NCBI GenBank assembly: GCA_043812795.1
Contig: JBDRLU010000016.1
Location: 1-32,225, forward strand
Length of the DNA stretch: 32,225 nucleotides
Direction: 5' to 3'
DNA from: JBDRLU01 sp043812795
Lineage (GTDB): Bacteria > Chloroflexota > Dehalococcoidia > Dehalococcoidales > UBA2162
In this document: in pieces, positions 1 through 6,540 of the stretch
Numbering within the stretch: position 1 is the stretch's first letter
Layout of the letters: each line of letters begins with the position of its first letter
Program-made: the position numbers and the translations under genes
Notes under the pieces: generated by a model
Told to the model about the DNA's origin: nothing
The model's database searches: none
The model's input: only the letters and a program-made list of their open reading frames with translations

Positions 1-507
1 GGTAATATTCGCGATTGTTGCGATGGTGATCCAACCAAGATATACGCTGAAAGGAAGATGTACCAGGTATTTCTCAGTTTTGGATGAATCTGATCTACCA
101 ATCCTCAGCCTCAAATATATGGCTATTAGGGTTACTAGCAGTATGAGCATAATTAGTACCGATAAAGGTACGATTTCATAGTGCCAGGCGAATATCCATC
201 CCATATTAGCTAGACAGGAAATGAAGAATAATACGCCGATATTCTCAATGAACGACGACTTCTGTGTGTCTTTCTTTACAGCGACAATCCGTCCATATAT
301 GACGAATATGGCAAGCAGGATATAGATTATTCCCCAAATAGAAAAGGTCAATCCTGCAGGTACAAATAAATTGGGATATTGATCGGACAATTCACCAGCT
401 GTCTTACCATTTAAGGGGAGAGCGTTAGAGAGTCCATTAACAACAACTGTACCCAGAAATCCAATCAAGTTCATAATAGCCAGAAACAGAAGTCGGCTCT
501 TATTCAT
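1..507 (-). CDS. TspO/MBR-related membrane protein (3' part outside window)
   Basis: The frame is open for 169 codons from ATG at 507 to the window edge, so the C-terminus is missing. A GGAGGA Shine-Dalgarno lies just upstream of the ATG. The protein begins with a hydrophobic helix (LLFLAIMNLIGFLGTVVV), then a loop with NGLSNALPLNGKTAGELSD, then the stretch FSIWGIIYILLAIF followed by further membrane helices. The FSIWG(I/V)IY stretch is typical of the longer TspO/MBR-like family (recognised from memory). TspO proteins bind porphyrins and other hydrophobic ligands in membranes; the ligand here is unknown. It is the last visible gene of an HsmA-like, DUF6512-like, TspO-like set and also has its own promoter at 551-580. 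The region is more AT-rich than the housekeeping genes nearby. Confidence 0.75.
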   Translation of the reverse strand, partial: MNKSRLLFLAIMNLIGFLGTVVVNGLSNALPLNGKTAGELSDQYPNLFVPAGLTFSIWGIIYILLAIFVIYGRIVAVKKDTQKSSFIENIGVLFFISCLANMGWIFAWHYEIVPLSVLIMLILLVTLIAIYLRLRIGRSDSSKTEKYLVHLPFSVYLGWITIATIANIT

Positions 508-550
508 AGCATCCTCCTTCTCTTAGCCCAGTTATTTGCTTGTTTCGTTA

Positions 551-580
551 AGGATACTCCGGTACAAAATAAAATGTCAA
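551..580 (-). promoter_or_regulatory. Sigma70-type promoter for the TspO-like gene
   Basis: On the minus strand TTGACA (580-575) is followed after 18 bases by TATCCT (556-551). The predicted transcript starts about 38 bases before the ATG at 507. This suggests the TspO-like gene can be expressed separately from the two genes upstream. Confidence 0.55.
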
Positions 581-610
581 AATAACTTTTGGACTCCATC
601 TTTCTGAATT

Positions 611-1141
611 TCATGGGATTCCATACATGGCAGTATTACCATCAATAAAGATAGGCAGGTGTGGTGGATAGAAAGTAAAGAGTATCAATGCTGAGGCTAG
701 CAATATTATGAAAATGAGAGAAATCAAGTTCGTATACTTGTGTAGCCTGGCCGAAGTCATAATCCTGTAACTTGTTAGTTGCCCTATAATGATAGCTACA
801 AGAAAGATAAGAATATCAACTATCAGAATCTCTTTTCCGATAATTGCTGTGTAACCATAGAAAACCAATCCGGTAATGGAGGGGATCAAGTAAACAGCTA
901 CCGCTTTTGCTGTGAAGAAGTTATTAATTCGTCCGCTCAAGAACCTGTACTCAATAGCAGCGTAAATAACCATAGGCCAGAATCCTTGTTTAAAGTGTTC
1001 CCAGACACTCTCGTTAACTGAAGCAAATAGTCCTATTATCCTCGACTCGTCTGACCATTCGAATATGAAATGTAGTAGAGCTCCCAGCAGAAAGACGAAA
1101 ACGATTCCGGACATTTCCCAATTAAGGACATATTTTCTCAT
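611..1141 (-). CDS. DUF6512-like integral membrane protein
   Basis: A 176-residue protein with about five hydrophobic segments: residues 11-28, 55-65, 80-100, 105-122 and 137-155. The N-terminal region contains LLGALLHFIFEWS and the motif VNESVWEHFKQGFWP, which I associate with the DUF6512 family (from memory, not searched). The role of the family is unknown. An AGGAAG ribosome site lies 9-10 bases before the ATG. It starts 42 bases after the HsmA-like stop codon and ends about 100 bases before the TspO-like start, so it is probably cotranscribed with the first. Base composition is AT-rich, like its two neighbours. Confidence 0.7.
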   Translation of the reverse strand: MRKYVLNWEMSGIVFVFLLGALLHFIFEWSDESRIIGLFASVNESVWEHFKQGFWPMVIYAAIEYRFLSGRINNFFTAKAVAVYLIPSITGLVFYGYTAIIGKEILIVDILIFLVAIIIGQLTSYRIMTSARLHKYTNLISLIFIILLASALILFTFYPPHLPIFIDGNTAMYGIP

Positions 1142-1183
1142 GTTCTTCTTCCTGTCAGTATATTAATCTTATATAAGCTACTA

Positions 1184-1555
1184 TTATTGCATCGATACAA
1201 AGAATCCGGTGAAATAGGGAATCAACCAAATTAACCATACAATAACACTAAAGCGGTGAAAACTGGTAATAGCCTTCTCATCCTTACGCAGCAGAACGGT
1301 GGTAGCCCAAATTGTGTGAATAACCATCAAGAGAATAGCGGCTATTCCGGTAACGCTATGTATGTCAGAACCAATACCTCCGGCCATCTCAAACATTATA
1401 CCTGTACCTGTGGTATCGAAAGCTAATCCACCCCAGAAAAAGACTAAATGCCAGGCCTTCAATCTTCCGACCAGCCTTTCGCTCCAAACACCGATTGAAT
1501 AGAATACGAGAGCCAAACTTATTAAGATGGTAGAGATTAGCAGTATGCCAGTCAT
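1184..1555 (-). CDS. HsmA family (TIGR03987-like) four-helix membrane protein
   Basis: A 123-residue protein with four predicted transmembrane helices (about 3-22, 33-55, 68-88 and 101-121). Histidines lie in or near helices: H36 in KAWHLVFFW, one in DIHSVTG, one in MVIHTIW and one in SFHRFS. The pattern resembles the HsmA family; in Clostridioides difficile HsmA is a heme-binding membrane protein induced by heme. Heme binding here is an inference from family and histidines. The ATG at 1555 lies exactly six bases after an extended -10 (TG-G-TAGAAT), with no Shine-Dalgarno, so the mRNA is predicted to be leaderless. It is the first gene of the three-gene membrane set. Confidence 0.75.
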   Translation of the reverse strand: MTGILLISTILISLALVFYSIGVWSERLVGRLKAWHLVFFWGGLAFDTTGTGIMFEMAGGIGSDIHSVTGIAAILLMVIHTIWATTVLLRKDEKAITSFHRFSVIVWLIWLIPYFTGFFVSMQ

Positions 1556-1561
1556 AGTGTT

Positions 1562-1570
1562 ATTCTACCA
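1562..1570 (-). promoter_or_regulatory. Extended -10 promoter, leaderless start of the HsmA-like gene
   Basis: The minus strand reads TGGTAGAAT (1570-1562), then six bases, then ATG at 1555. A transcript from this -10 would begin at or next to the A of the ATG. No good -35 is seen, as expected for an extended -10 element. Confidence 0.6.
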
Positions 1571-1730
1571 TGAACAACTTGACCAATTATGCGGGATTAG
1601 TAGACAAAGTCATAAACCGTTTAATGGGATGAGTATTTGTCACCTTATTTGGGCAATAGAATAAGCGAGTTGGATTTCACTTTATACTATTTGGTGACCC
1701 GGCTAACAAGCGTGTACTCTTGCAAGCAGT

Positions 1731-1806
1731 TGGTGGAGATAGGGGGATTCGAACCCCCGATCTCTGCGATGCGAACGCAGCGCTCTCCCGACTGAGCTAT
1801 ATCCCC
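1731..1806 (-). tRNA. tRNA-Ala(CGC)
   Basis: The 76-base gene folds into a full cloverleaf, and the terminal CCA is encoded at 1733-1731. The acceptor stem pairs GGGGATA with TATCTCC and contains the G3:U70 wobble pair, the main identity element for alanyl-tRNA synthetase. The anticodon loop TTCGCAT gives anticodon CGC, reading GCG. The D arm (GCTCAGTCGGGAGAGC) and T arm (GGGGGTTCGAATCCCCC) are standard. An extended -10 promoter lies 13 bases upstream. Confidence 0.96.
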
Positions 1807-1819
1807 ACGTACACCTGAA

Positions 1820-1828
1820 ATTATAGCA
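1820..1828 (-). promoter_or_regulatory. Extended -10 promoter of tRNA-Ala
   Basis: The minus strand reads TG-C-TATAAT (1828-1820), a perfect -10 with the TGn extension. It lies 13 bases before the first base of the mature tRNA. Confidence 0.6.
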
Positions 1829-1839
1829 TAAGACGGGGA

Positions 1840-1921
1840 CTACCTCACCCCCTTAAATCCCCCTCTCCTTCGGAAGGAGAGGGGGAAATTACTAATAAGA
1901 GGGCTAACACCCTCTTCTGAC
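1840..1921. repeat. Multi-hairpin intergenic repeat, copy 1 (two hairpins)
   Basis: The copy starts with the boundary motif ACCTCACCCCC. Hairpin 1 is a perfect 12-bp stem (1859-1870 with 1874-1885, loop CGG). Hairpin 2 is AAGAGGG/CCCTCTT (1897-1903 with 1910-1916). Related copies lie at 4233, 10983, 24727 and 27055. The remaining DNA up to the insertion sequence at 2084 contains no credible gene, only further short inverted stretches such as TCCAGAAGGA/TCCTGAAGGA. Confidence 0.8.
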
Positions 1922-2074
1922 AACACCTTGAAATCACCATTCCGGCAGAACCTGTCCATGACAGATATGTGGGGAAAATCCCCGTCAGTCCCCTTCAGGG
2001 ATTCATCCAGAAGGATTCTTCCTGAAGGAGAACCTTCAGTTCGTGGTGACCTCAGTGGAACCAGGGTGAACCCC

Positions 2075-2083
2075 TTTAGCAAA
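2075..2083. repeat. Target-site direct repeat, left copy
   Basis: TTTAGCAAA at 2075-2083 is repeated exactly at 4233-4241, directly outside the terminal inverted repeats. IS1595-family elements usually make 8-bp duplications; eight of these nine bases would fit, with one base of coincidence. Confidence 0.85.
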
Positions 2084-2137
2084 GGTAACTATTCCATCTC
2101 TGTATAAGTTATCTTAGGAAGGGGAAAAATGGATAAA

Positions 2138-2820
2138 TCACTTGAATTCAGGCTCGAAAAGTTTAAGGATATGAGTAACATCAAACACGAGTTGCTCAAG
2201 AGTTTCTATAACAGGCAAACCATCGCTGAACGTTATATGGATGGTAGCGTAGCTATCCACGTCCACCTGTTTACCAGCAAGGATAGCGTCTGTGTTAGCT
2301 GTATCAATGCGAAGAGCGATAGGGTGCCGAACTACCGTGAGAGTCTTGTGTTTGTCAGGGTTGGAGAGTTCACGAATGAGCTTCGTCCAGTTACATCCGT
2401 TGTAAGGCTGCAATCGCTCGAATTTTGCAATGTGCTCTCCAGTCAATCCGTTAAGATGCCAGTTGTTTTTCCTGAAGTCCTTTTCAGAATCTACAATGAC
2501 AAATTGAGTGTTCTCTACGCTACTCTTGGCATCAAAGCAGGCCAACTCATAAACCAGATAATCCAGGGGCTCCGCAGATTCTGGATGGTCTCACCAATGA
2601 GACGGCTTACCCTCAAGGGAGCAGGACGATTAAAAGGGAAGTTGGCAGTTCCAATGGGTACATTCAATCGTTTCCCTTTAATATTAATGACGCCCTTCTG
2701 ATAATTGATGGAAACCTCATTAGCTATCGTTTTGGTGAAAGCTTCAATTTCGGGTTTGAGCGAGTCCAAGTGTTCCCGTGCCCCGTTAATTTGCTCGTAA
2801 GCGCTATCGAGAGGTTGCAT
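2138..2820 (-). pseudogene. Frameshifted conserved hypothetical gene inside the IS
   Basis: Two overlapping minus-strand frames together make one protein of about 227 residues. The first starts at ATG 2820 (GAGGAAAG ribosome site) and reads MQPLDSAYEQINGAREHL to IGETIQNLRS. The second continues LDYLVYELACFDAKSS, then NTQFVIVDSEKDF, FERLQPYNGCNW and LSNPDKHKTLTVV, ending at 2138. The join is in the run around 2566-2571, where one base is missing relative to a continuous frame. I recall similar unnamed proteins with NLRSALDYLVYELA and LSN.DKHR motifs, but know no function. It could be decay, a sequencing or assembly error, or less likely slippage, as no classic slippery heptamer is present. It is probably an IS passenger. 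Confidence 0.7.
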
Positions 2821-2848
2821 ATGTTATACTTTCCTCAAGGAGAGAATC

Positions 2849-2974
2849 ATGGCGAAAAAGACGCAAAAAACACCCAAGGGGCACGAGATACCCGTGCCCA
2901 CAAAAGAAGAATTCCTAGCCAATCTCAAAAAGACCACCAAGTCCTCAACTACCCACAGTCCGAAGAAGAAGTAA
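2849..2974 (+). CDS. Small basic protein (41 aa), IS passenger
   Basis: A short reading frame starting at ATG 2849 with an AAGGAGAG ribosome site seven bases upstream. It encodes 41 residues: MAKKTQKTPKG at the start, a middle HEIPVPTKEEFLANLKK and a lysine-rich end SPKKK. The KG.EIPVP..(E/R).F..NLKK pattern resembles small unnamed proteins I have seen in related genomes, but this is from memory. It is divergent from the frameshifted gene, with only 28 bp between the two start codons, and it ends inside the 3' end of the opposing transposase gene. Function unknown. Confidence 0.5.
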   Translation: MAKKTQKTPKGHEIPVPTKEEFLANLKKTTKSSTTHSPKKK

Positions 2975-3898
2975 CTCAAACATCGTCTGACCAGCGTTCC
3001 GGTGATTGTATCTCCAAACGTACTCATTCAGGTAGGACTGAAGATGCTTAGCCGAAACTGCGTGGTGGACTCCACCTATACCTCTTTTTACGAGCGACCA
3101 AAAGCCCTCGATTGTATTCGTGTGAATATCCCCACTCACATACACTTTCTCCATGTGGTTGATTCTCTTGTGCTTATACCCGTTCTCCCCAAGGTACTTG
3201 TAAGCACCCATTTCGTCAGTAAAGATAGTGGATGCTGGAATGACGTGCTTACGGATATGAGGAAGAAGCGTAGCACCATCCACGTTAGGTACAGTGAGTG
3301 CCAAGACTCTCCCGTTACGTTCTACCGCACCAAAGACAGCCTGTTTGTCAGCCGTACCACGCCCATGCAGTTTGGCACGCTTGACTGCGTGCATGTTGAT
3401 AGCTTTACCACCAACGAAAGTTTCATCAAGTTCAACGCCTGCGTTTTTGCCGAGCGGTTCGTTTGTTTGTTCCATGAGGACTTGCCGGATTTCTTTGGCT
3501 ATGCGCCAGGCTGTCTTATAGGTAACTCCGAGTTCCCTTTCAAGTTGTTTAGCGGAGATACCGCATCGAGTGCTGGTCATAAGATACATGGCATAAAACC
3601 ACAGGTGCAAAGACGTAGAGGATTTATGGAAGATAGTTCCGGCTGTAGGGTGAATATGATTACCGCAGGCCGTACAAGTCCACGATTGCCTTTGTTGTGT
3701 CGTCTCATACCGCTTAAAGGCACGTTCTTGGTCGCACTTCGGGCAATGAGCGTGTATTCCATCTGGCGAATAGCGGTTACGCCAGAGCCATTCAAGGCAC
3801 GCCTCATCATTCGGGAACTCTCTCATAAACTTTACGAGAGTGTAATCCGACTCCGAGTTCCTAGCTTTTGTTGGTTGTTTTCTATTTGCTGGTGTCAT
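2945..3898 (-). CDS. IS1595-family (ISXO2-like) transposase
   Basis: A 317-residue protein with the two-domain layout of IS1595 transposases. An N-terminal zinc ribbon holds C52-x2-C55 and C75-x2-C78. The ISXO2-like catalytic domain follows, with VELDETFVGG (D158), IFTDEMGAY (D228) and HTNTIEGFWSLVKRG (E264) as the likely DDE triad, and ends with LNEYVWRYNHRN. It cuts and joins the ends of its own IS. Length is normal and all catalytic residues are present, so it may be active. The ATG at 3898 has an AAGGAG site seven bases upstream. A 71-residue gene lies 56 bp upstream on the same strand. Confidence 0.93.
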   Translation of the reverse strand: MTPANRKQPTKARNSESDYTLVKFMREFPNDEACLEWLWRNRYSPDGIHAHCPKCDQERAFKRYETTQQRQSWTCTACGNHIHPTAGTIFHKSSTSLHLWFYAMYLMTSTRCGISAKQLERELGVTYKTAWRIAKEIRQVLMEQTNEPLGKNAGVELDETFVGGKAINMHAVKRAKLHGRGTADKQAVFGAVERNGRVLALTVPNVDGATLLPHIRKHVIPASTIFTDEMGAYKYLGENGYKHKRINHMEKVYVSGDIHTNTIEGFWSLVKRGIGGVHHAVSAKHLQSYLNEYVWRYNHRNAGQTMFELLLLRTVGS

Positions 3899-3954
3899 AG
3901 GAGGTCTCCTTATGCTTGAAGGTTATATTTTTACAATAGAAGGTGATAATTTCC

Positions 3955-4170
3955 TTATTTGGTCTCACTCTCAACTAAAATGGATAGAAGTCCCTTGTCT
4001 CCTTGTGTTGTCAAATCGTGAGAGACTACGTTCCATTCTTGCGTCTTATGGCGTTGAGCCAATTCCCTTAAAGTCAAAGGCAAACTCCGAAGATATTCGT
4101 TTATCTTCTGAGCATCTTCTTCGGGAGAGCTAGCATCAAATGGGAAATAAACCATTCTATATAACTTCAC
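3955..4170 (-). CDS. Small hypothetical protein (71 aa) upstream of the transposase
   Basis: The frame starts at GTG 4170, preceded by AAGGGTGG, and encodes MKLYRMVYFPFDASSPEEDAQKI and a C-terminal LLSILVESETK. An ATG five codons in is an alternative start. It is acidic in the middle (SSPEEDAQKINEYL), with no membrane segment or recognised motif. It lies inside the IS between the right terminal repeat and the transposase, on the same strand, so it may be a regulator or passenger of the element. I do not recognise the family; a chance frame is possible. Confidence 0.45.
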   Translation of the reverse strand: MKLYRMVYFPFDASSPEEDAQKINEYLRSLPLTLRELAQRHKTQEWNVVSHDLTTQGDKGLLSILVESETK

Positions 4171-4232
4171 GTTATGCCACCCTTAATGAACACTATAACA
4201 CAAAATCCTTATACAGTCAAGGGATAGTTACC

Positions 4233-4343
4233 TTTAGCAAAGGGGGAAACTAAAAAGAAGGGGGCATTGCCCCCCTTCTTTAAAAATTACTTCCCCTTCC
4301 CCTGAACATAGGGGAAGGGGACAAAGGGGTTAGGGTAAGCTCA
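4233..4343. repeat. Multi-hairpin intergenic repeat, copy 2 (split by the IS)
   Basis: The right flank of the IS holds hairpin 2 (4254-4265 with 4269-4281, one bulged C) and hairpin 3 (a perfect 11-bp stem, 4293-4303 with 4310-4320), ending in AAAGGGGTTAGGGT. Hairpin 1 is the pair CCCCTTT/AAAGGGG, restored when 2071-2083 is joined directly to 4242. The IS therefore sits in the apex of hairpin 1. The first nine bases are the right copy of the target duplication. Confidence 0.8.
4251..4286 (-). terminator. Intrinsic terminator for the DUF6504-like gene (minus)
   Basis: Read on the minus strand, the G/C-rich stem AAAGAAGGGGGGC/GCCCCCTTCTTT is followed by TTTTTA. It lies about 60 bases after the stop codon at 4347 and is hairpin 2 of repeat copy 2, so the repeat may have been co-opted as a terminator. 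Confidence 0.6.
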
Positions 4344-4346
4344 TCT

Positions 4347-4643
4347 CTATAGCTGGCGGTAGAGGTACCAGCGCTGGCGTTCCGCCTGGCTGAGGTTAGT
4401 GCCGCGGTCGTGGTAGATTTCAAAGACTTCGCCCGTCGTCGTCCTCACCCTGTAATAGTTACGGTGGTGGCGCTGCCACCACCGCTTGCGTCGCAACGGA
4501 CTGTGCCCGAAACCGTAGTCCGGCCAGGTCTCGATGATTTCGGCGATAACATAGTCGTTATCGCCGAGACGGAAAGCGGCCGGTGTTTTGACCTCGCCGC
4601 TGACGGTAACCTTGATTTCCTGCCCGAAGAATTGAGGCGTCAT
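4347..4643 (-). CDS. DUF6504-like small basic protein
   Basis: A 98-residue protein from ATG 4643, chosen because a GGAGAG ribosome site lies five bases upstream and because an extended -10 promoter (4670-4678) falls inside any longer frame. A GTG at 4685 would lie upstream of that promoter. The N-terminal half is beta-rich (FGQEIKVTVSGEVKTPAAFRL). The C-terminal half holds RRKRWWQRHHRNYYRVRTT, GEVFEIYHDRG and RWYLYRQL, a pattern I associate with the DUF6504 family, sometimes found next to or fused to Y-family polymerases. Function unknown; the strong basic and aromatic content suggests nucleic-acid contact (inference). Confidence 0.6.
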   Translation of the reverse strand: MTPQFFGQEIKVTVSGEVKTPAAFRLGDNDYVIAEIIETWPDYGFGHSPLRRKRWWQRHHRNYYRVRTTTGEVFEIYHDRGTNLSQAERQRWYLYRQL

Positions 4644-4669
4644 CGTTCTCTCCAGGGACTGGTACTTTA

Positions 4670-4678
4670 ATTCTACCA
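4670..4678 (-). promoter_or_regulatory. Extended -10 promoter of the DUF6504-like gene
   Basis: The minus strand reads TG-G-TAGAAT (4678-4670). The start of transcription would be near 4663, giving a leader of about 20 bases with the GGAGAG ribosome site before ATG 4643. Confidence 0.5.
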
Positions 4679-4732
4679 AAGCCACGTCGATACTGCCATT
4701 GCCGTAGCTATCAGCTATCAGTTTTCAGCTAC

Positions 4733-4775
4733 GAGATTGCCACGTCCCGATGAAATCAGGACTCGCAATGACATT
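4733..4775. repeat. Short GCAATGACA-type palindromic repeat
   Basis: The ends GAGATTGCC and TCGCAATGACA flank a stem GTCCCGAT/ATCAGGAC with one mismatch. The arrangement matches the widespread intergenic repeat type GTCATTGCGAG...GGCAATCTC. It lies directly before the gatB promoter. Confidence 0.6.
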
Positions 4776-4784
4776 ACATTCTCC

Positions 4785-4813
4785 TTGTCACCCTGTACCA
4801 TTGCTGATATACT
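4785..4813 (+). promoter_or_regulatory. Sigma70 promoter of the gatB operon
   Basis: TTGTCA (4785-4790), a 17-base spacer and TATACT (4808-4813). Transcription would start near 4820, only about 10 bases before the gatB ATG at 4830, and no Shine-Dalgarno is visible. The leader is therefore very short. Confidence 0.7.
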
Positions 4814-4829
4814 ATTAAGACTAACAGAC

Positions 4830-6299
4830 ATGAACTATGAGACGATTATCGGGCTGGAAGTGCACGTCCAGCTACAGACCAAAAGCAAGATGTACTGCCG
4901 TTGCAGTGCCGATTACGCCAGTGCCCCACCCAACACCTATGTTTGTCCGGTGTGCCTGGGGATGCCCGGCGTATTACCGGTCATCAACCGGCAGGCCGTG
5001 GAATATACCATCATGACCGGCCTCGCCCTGCAATGCACTATCTCGGAATATACCAAATTCGACCGCAAAAATTACCCTTACCCGGACCTGATGAAAGGCT
5101 ACCAGATTTCCCAGTACGACGCACCGATTGCCCACCACGGCTGGCTTAATATCGAGGTGGAGGGGCAGGAGAAAAAGGTGGGGATTACCCGTGTCCATCT
5201 CGAAGAGGATGTGGCCAAACTGGTACATTACACCGCTCCGGATGAAGAAGCCTACAGCCTGGTCGATGTCAACCGTTCCGGAGTGCCATTAATGGAGGTT
5301 GTCGGCGAGCCCGACCTGCGTTCGCCGGAAGAGGCCCGCCAGTACCTGATGAAGCTGCACACCATCCTCCAGTTCCTCGGCGTCTCCACGGCCAGCATGG
5401 AAGAAGGCAGCTTCCGCTGCGATGCCAATATCAGCATCCGCCCCGAGGGCAGCACCGAGTTTTTCGCCAAGGTCGAAGTAAAAAACATGAACAGCTTCCG
5501 GGCAGTCTTCCGTGCGATGGAATTTGAAGTCAAACGACAGACCAAATGCGCCGAAGAAGGCACGAGGTTGGAGCAGGAGACGCGGGGCTGGGTGGAAGAG
5601 AAAGGCGAAACGGTCTCGCAGCGCAGCAAAGAATACGCCCATGATTACCGCTATTTCCCCGAACCCGACCTGCCTCCCTTATTGCTCGACCGCCAATGGG
5701 TCGATGAAATAAAGTCCAAACTGCCCGAATTGCCCGAAGAAAGACGTAACCGCTTCATGGTTGAATACGGCCTGCCCCATTACGATGCCAGCTTATTGAC
5801 CACTTCCAAGGCCATGGCGGATTATTTCGAGGCCTGTCTCAAAACAGATGCCCTTCGCGAGCCAGTGTTGCCTCAGAAAGCCAAGATGGTAAGCAACTGG
5901 CTCCTCGGCGAGTTCAGCCGGTTGCTCAATGTCACCGCCACCGAGATAAATGCAGCCAAGGTTAGCCCGGGGCAGCTTTGCCAGCTGCTCGACTTAATCG
6001 AGAAAGGACAGGTCAATGTCCCCAGCGCCAAGCAGGTATTCGAAGAAATGTTCAAAACGGGCGAGGATGCAGCGGCGGTTATTTCCGAACGCGGGCTGAG
6101 CCAGATTACTGATAGCCAGATGGTGGAGGAACTGATTACCCAGGTTATAAAAGACAACGCGCCGGCCGTGGCCGACTACAAAGGGGGGAAGACCTCGTCG
6201 CTGACCTTTCTCGTCGGGCAGGTGATGAGGGCCAGCCGGGGCCGGGCTAACCCTAAACTGGTTAACGAGTTAATGAAGAAAAAACTAGAGGCGGAGTGA
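4830..6299 (+). CDS. gatB: Asp-tRNA(Asn)/Glu-tRNA(Gln) amidotransferase subunit B
   Basis: A 489-residue GatB, the normal family length. GatB activates mischarged Glu-tRNA(Gln) or Asp-tRNA(Asn) with ATP so that ammonia from GatA can convert it. The start ATG 4830 gives the canonical MNYETIIGLEVHVQL. Zinc ligands are C23, C25, C39 and C42. Further signatures are EEGSFRCDANISIRP, VEVKNMNSFRAV and HDYRYFPEPDLPPL, with the C-terminal YqeY-like tRNA-binding domain from about residue 340. gatA and gatC are not in the window. It is the first gene of a long operon; secG starts one base after its stop. Confidence 0.97.
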   Translation: MNYETIIGLEVHVQLQTKSKMYCRCSADYASAPPNTYVCPVCLGMPGVLPVINRQAVEYTIMTGLALQCTISEYTKFDRKNYPYPDLMKGYQISQYDAPIAHHGWLNIEVEGQEKKVGITRVHLEEDVAKLVHYTAPDEEAYSLVDVNRSGVPLMEVVGEPDLRSPEEARQYLMKLHTILQFLGVSTASMEEGSFRCDANISIRPEGSTEFFAKVEVKNMNSFRAVFRAMEFEVKRQTKCAEEGTRLEQETRGWVEEKGETVSQRSKEYAHDYRYFPEPDLPPLLLDRQWVDEIKSKLPELPEERRNRFMVEYGLPHYDASLLTTSKAMADYFEACLKTDALREPVLPQKAKMVSNWLLGEFSRLLNVTATEINAAKVSPGQLCQLLDLIEKGQVNVPSAKQVFEEMFKTGEDAAAVISERGLSQITDSQMVEELITQVIKDNAPAVADYKGGKTSSLTFLVGQVMRASRGRANPKLVNELMKKKLEAE

Positions 6300-6300
6300 G

Positions 6301-6519
6301 ATGCAGACTTCTCTTTATGTCATTCAGATTGTCATATCGCTAGCACTGGTACTGGCTATTCTACTTCAGGTGCGGGGCGGCGGACTGGGCGGAATCTTCG
6401 GCCAGGCGGACACGGTTTTTCGTACCAAGCGGGGGGTAGAAAGAAGACTTTTCCAGCTTACTATCGTGCTGGTCGTGCTTTTTATCGTCGTCGCTGTTCT
6501 TACCCTCCGGCTCAGGTAG
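6301..6519 (+). CDS. secG: Preprotein translocase subunit SecG
   Basis: A 72-residue protein with two hydrophobic helices (about residues 5-23 and 50-70) joined by a glycine-rich loop QVRGGGLGGIFGQADTVFRTKRGVE, typical of SecG. It is the small stabilising subunit of the SecYEG channel in the cytoplasmic membrane. Its ATG starts one base after the gatB stop, so translation is probably coupled. Start and size fit the family. Confidence 0.92.
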   Translation: MQTSLYVIQIVISLALVLAILLQVRGGGLGGIFGQADTVFRTKRGVERRLFQLTIVLVVLFIVVAVLTLRLR

Positions 6520-6540
6520 CGATAATAACGGTGTTAGAAC

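Larger units (their letters stand above)
2084..4232. mobile_element. IS1595-family insertion sequence with passenger genes
   Basis: The 2149-bp element is bounded by imperfect 25-bp terminal inverted repeats, 2084-2108 and 4208-4232. Both begin GGTAACTAT and share the inner block CTGTATAAG; about 21 of 25 positions agree. It is flanked by a 9-bp direct repeat. The only mobility gene is an ISXO2-like transposase (2945-3898, minus). The rest of the element carries a frameshifted conserved gene (2138-2820, minus), a small gene (2849-2974, plus) and a 71-residue gene upstream of the transposase (3955-4170, minus). At over 2 kb it is longer than a minimal single-gene IS. It was inserted in the loop of a palindromic repeat. 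Confidence 0.88.

Noticed and set aside
2566..2571. Programmed ribosomal frameshift in the IS passenger gene
   Set aside because: There is no standard slippery heptamer; a simple one-base loss explains the join better.
2129..2701. A 190-residue plus-strand frame with a good AGGAAGGGG site
   Set aside because: It is antisense to the frameshifted gene, whose minus-strand protein has recognisable conserved-looking motifs; the plus frame has none.
3002..3919. A 305-residue plus-strand frame
   Set aside because: It is the antisense shadow of the transposase, which has all family motifs.
4644..4685. Longer start (GTG 4685) for the DUF6504-like gene
   Set aside because: It would begin upstream of the extended -10 element at 4670-4678, while ATG 4643 has a GGAGAG site.
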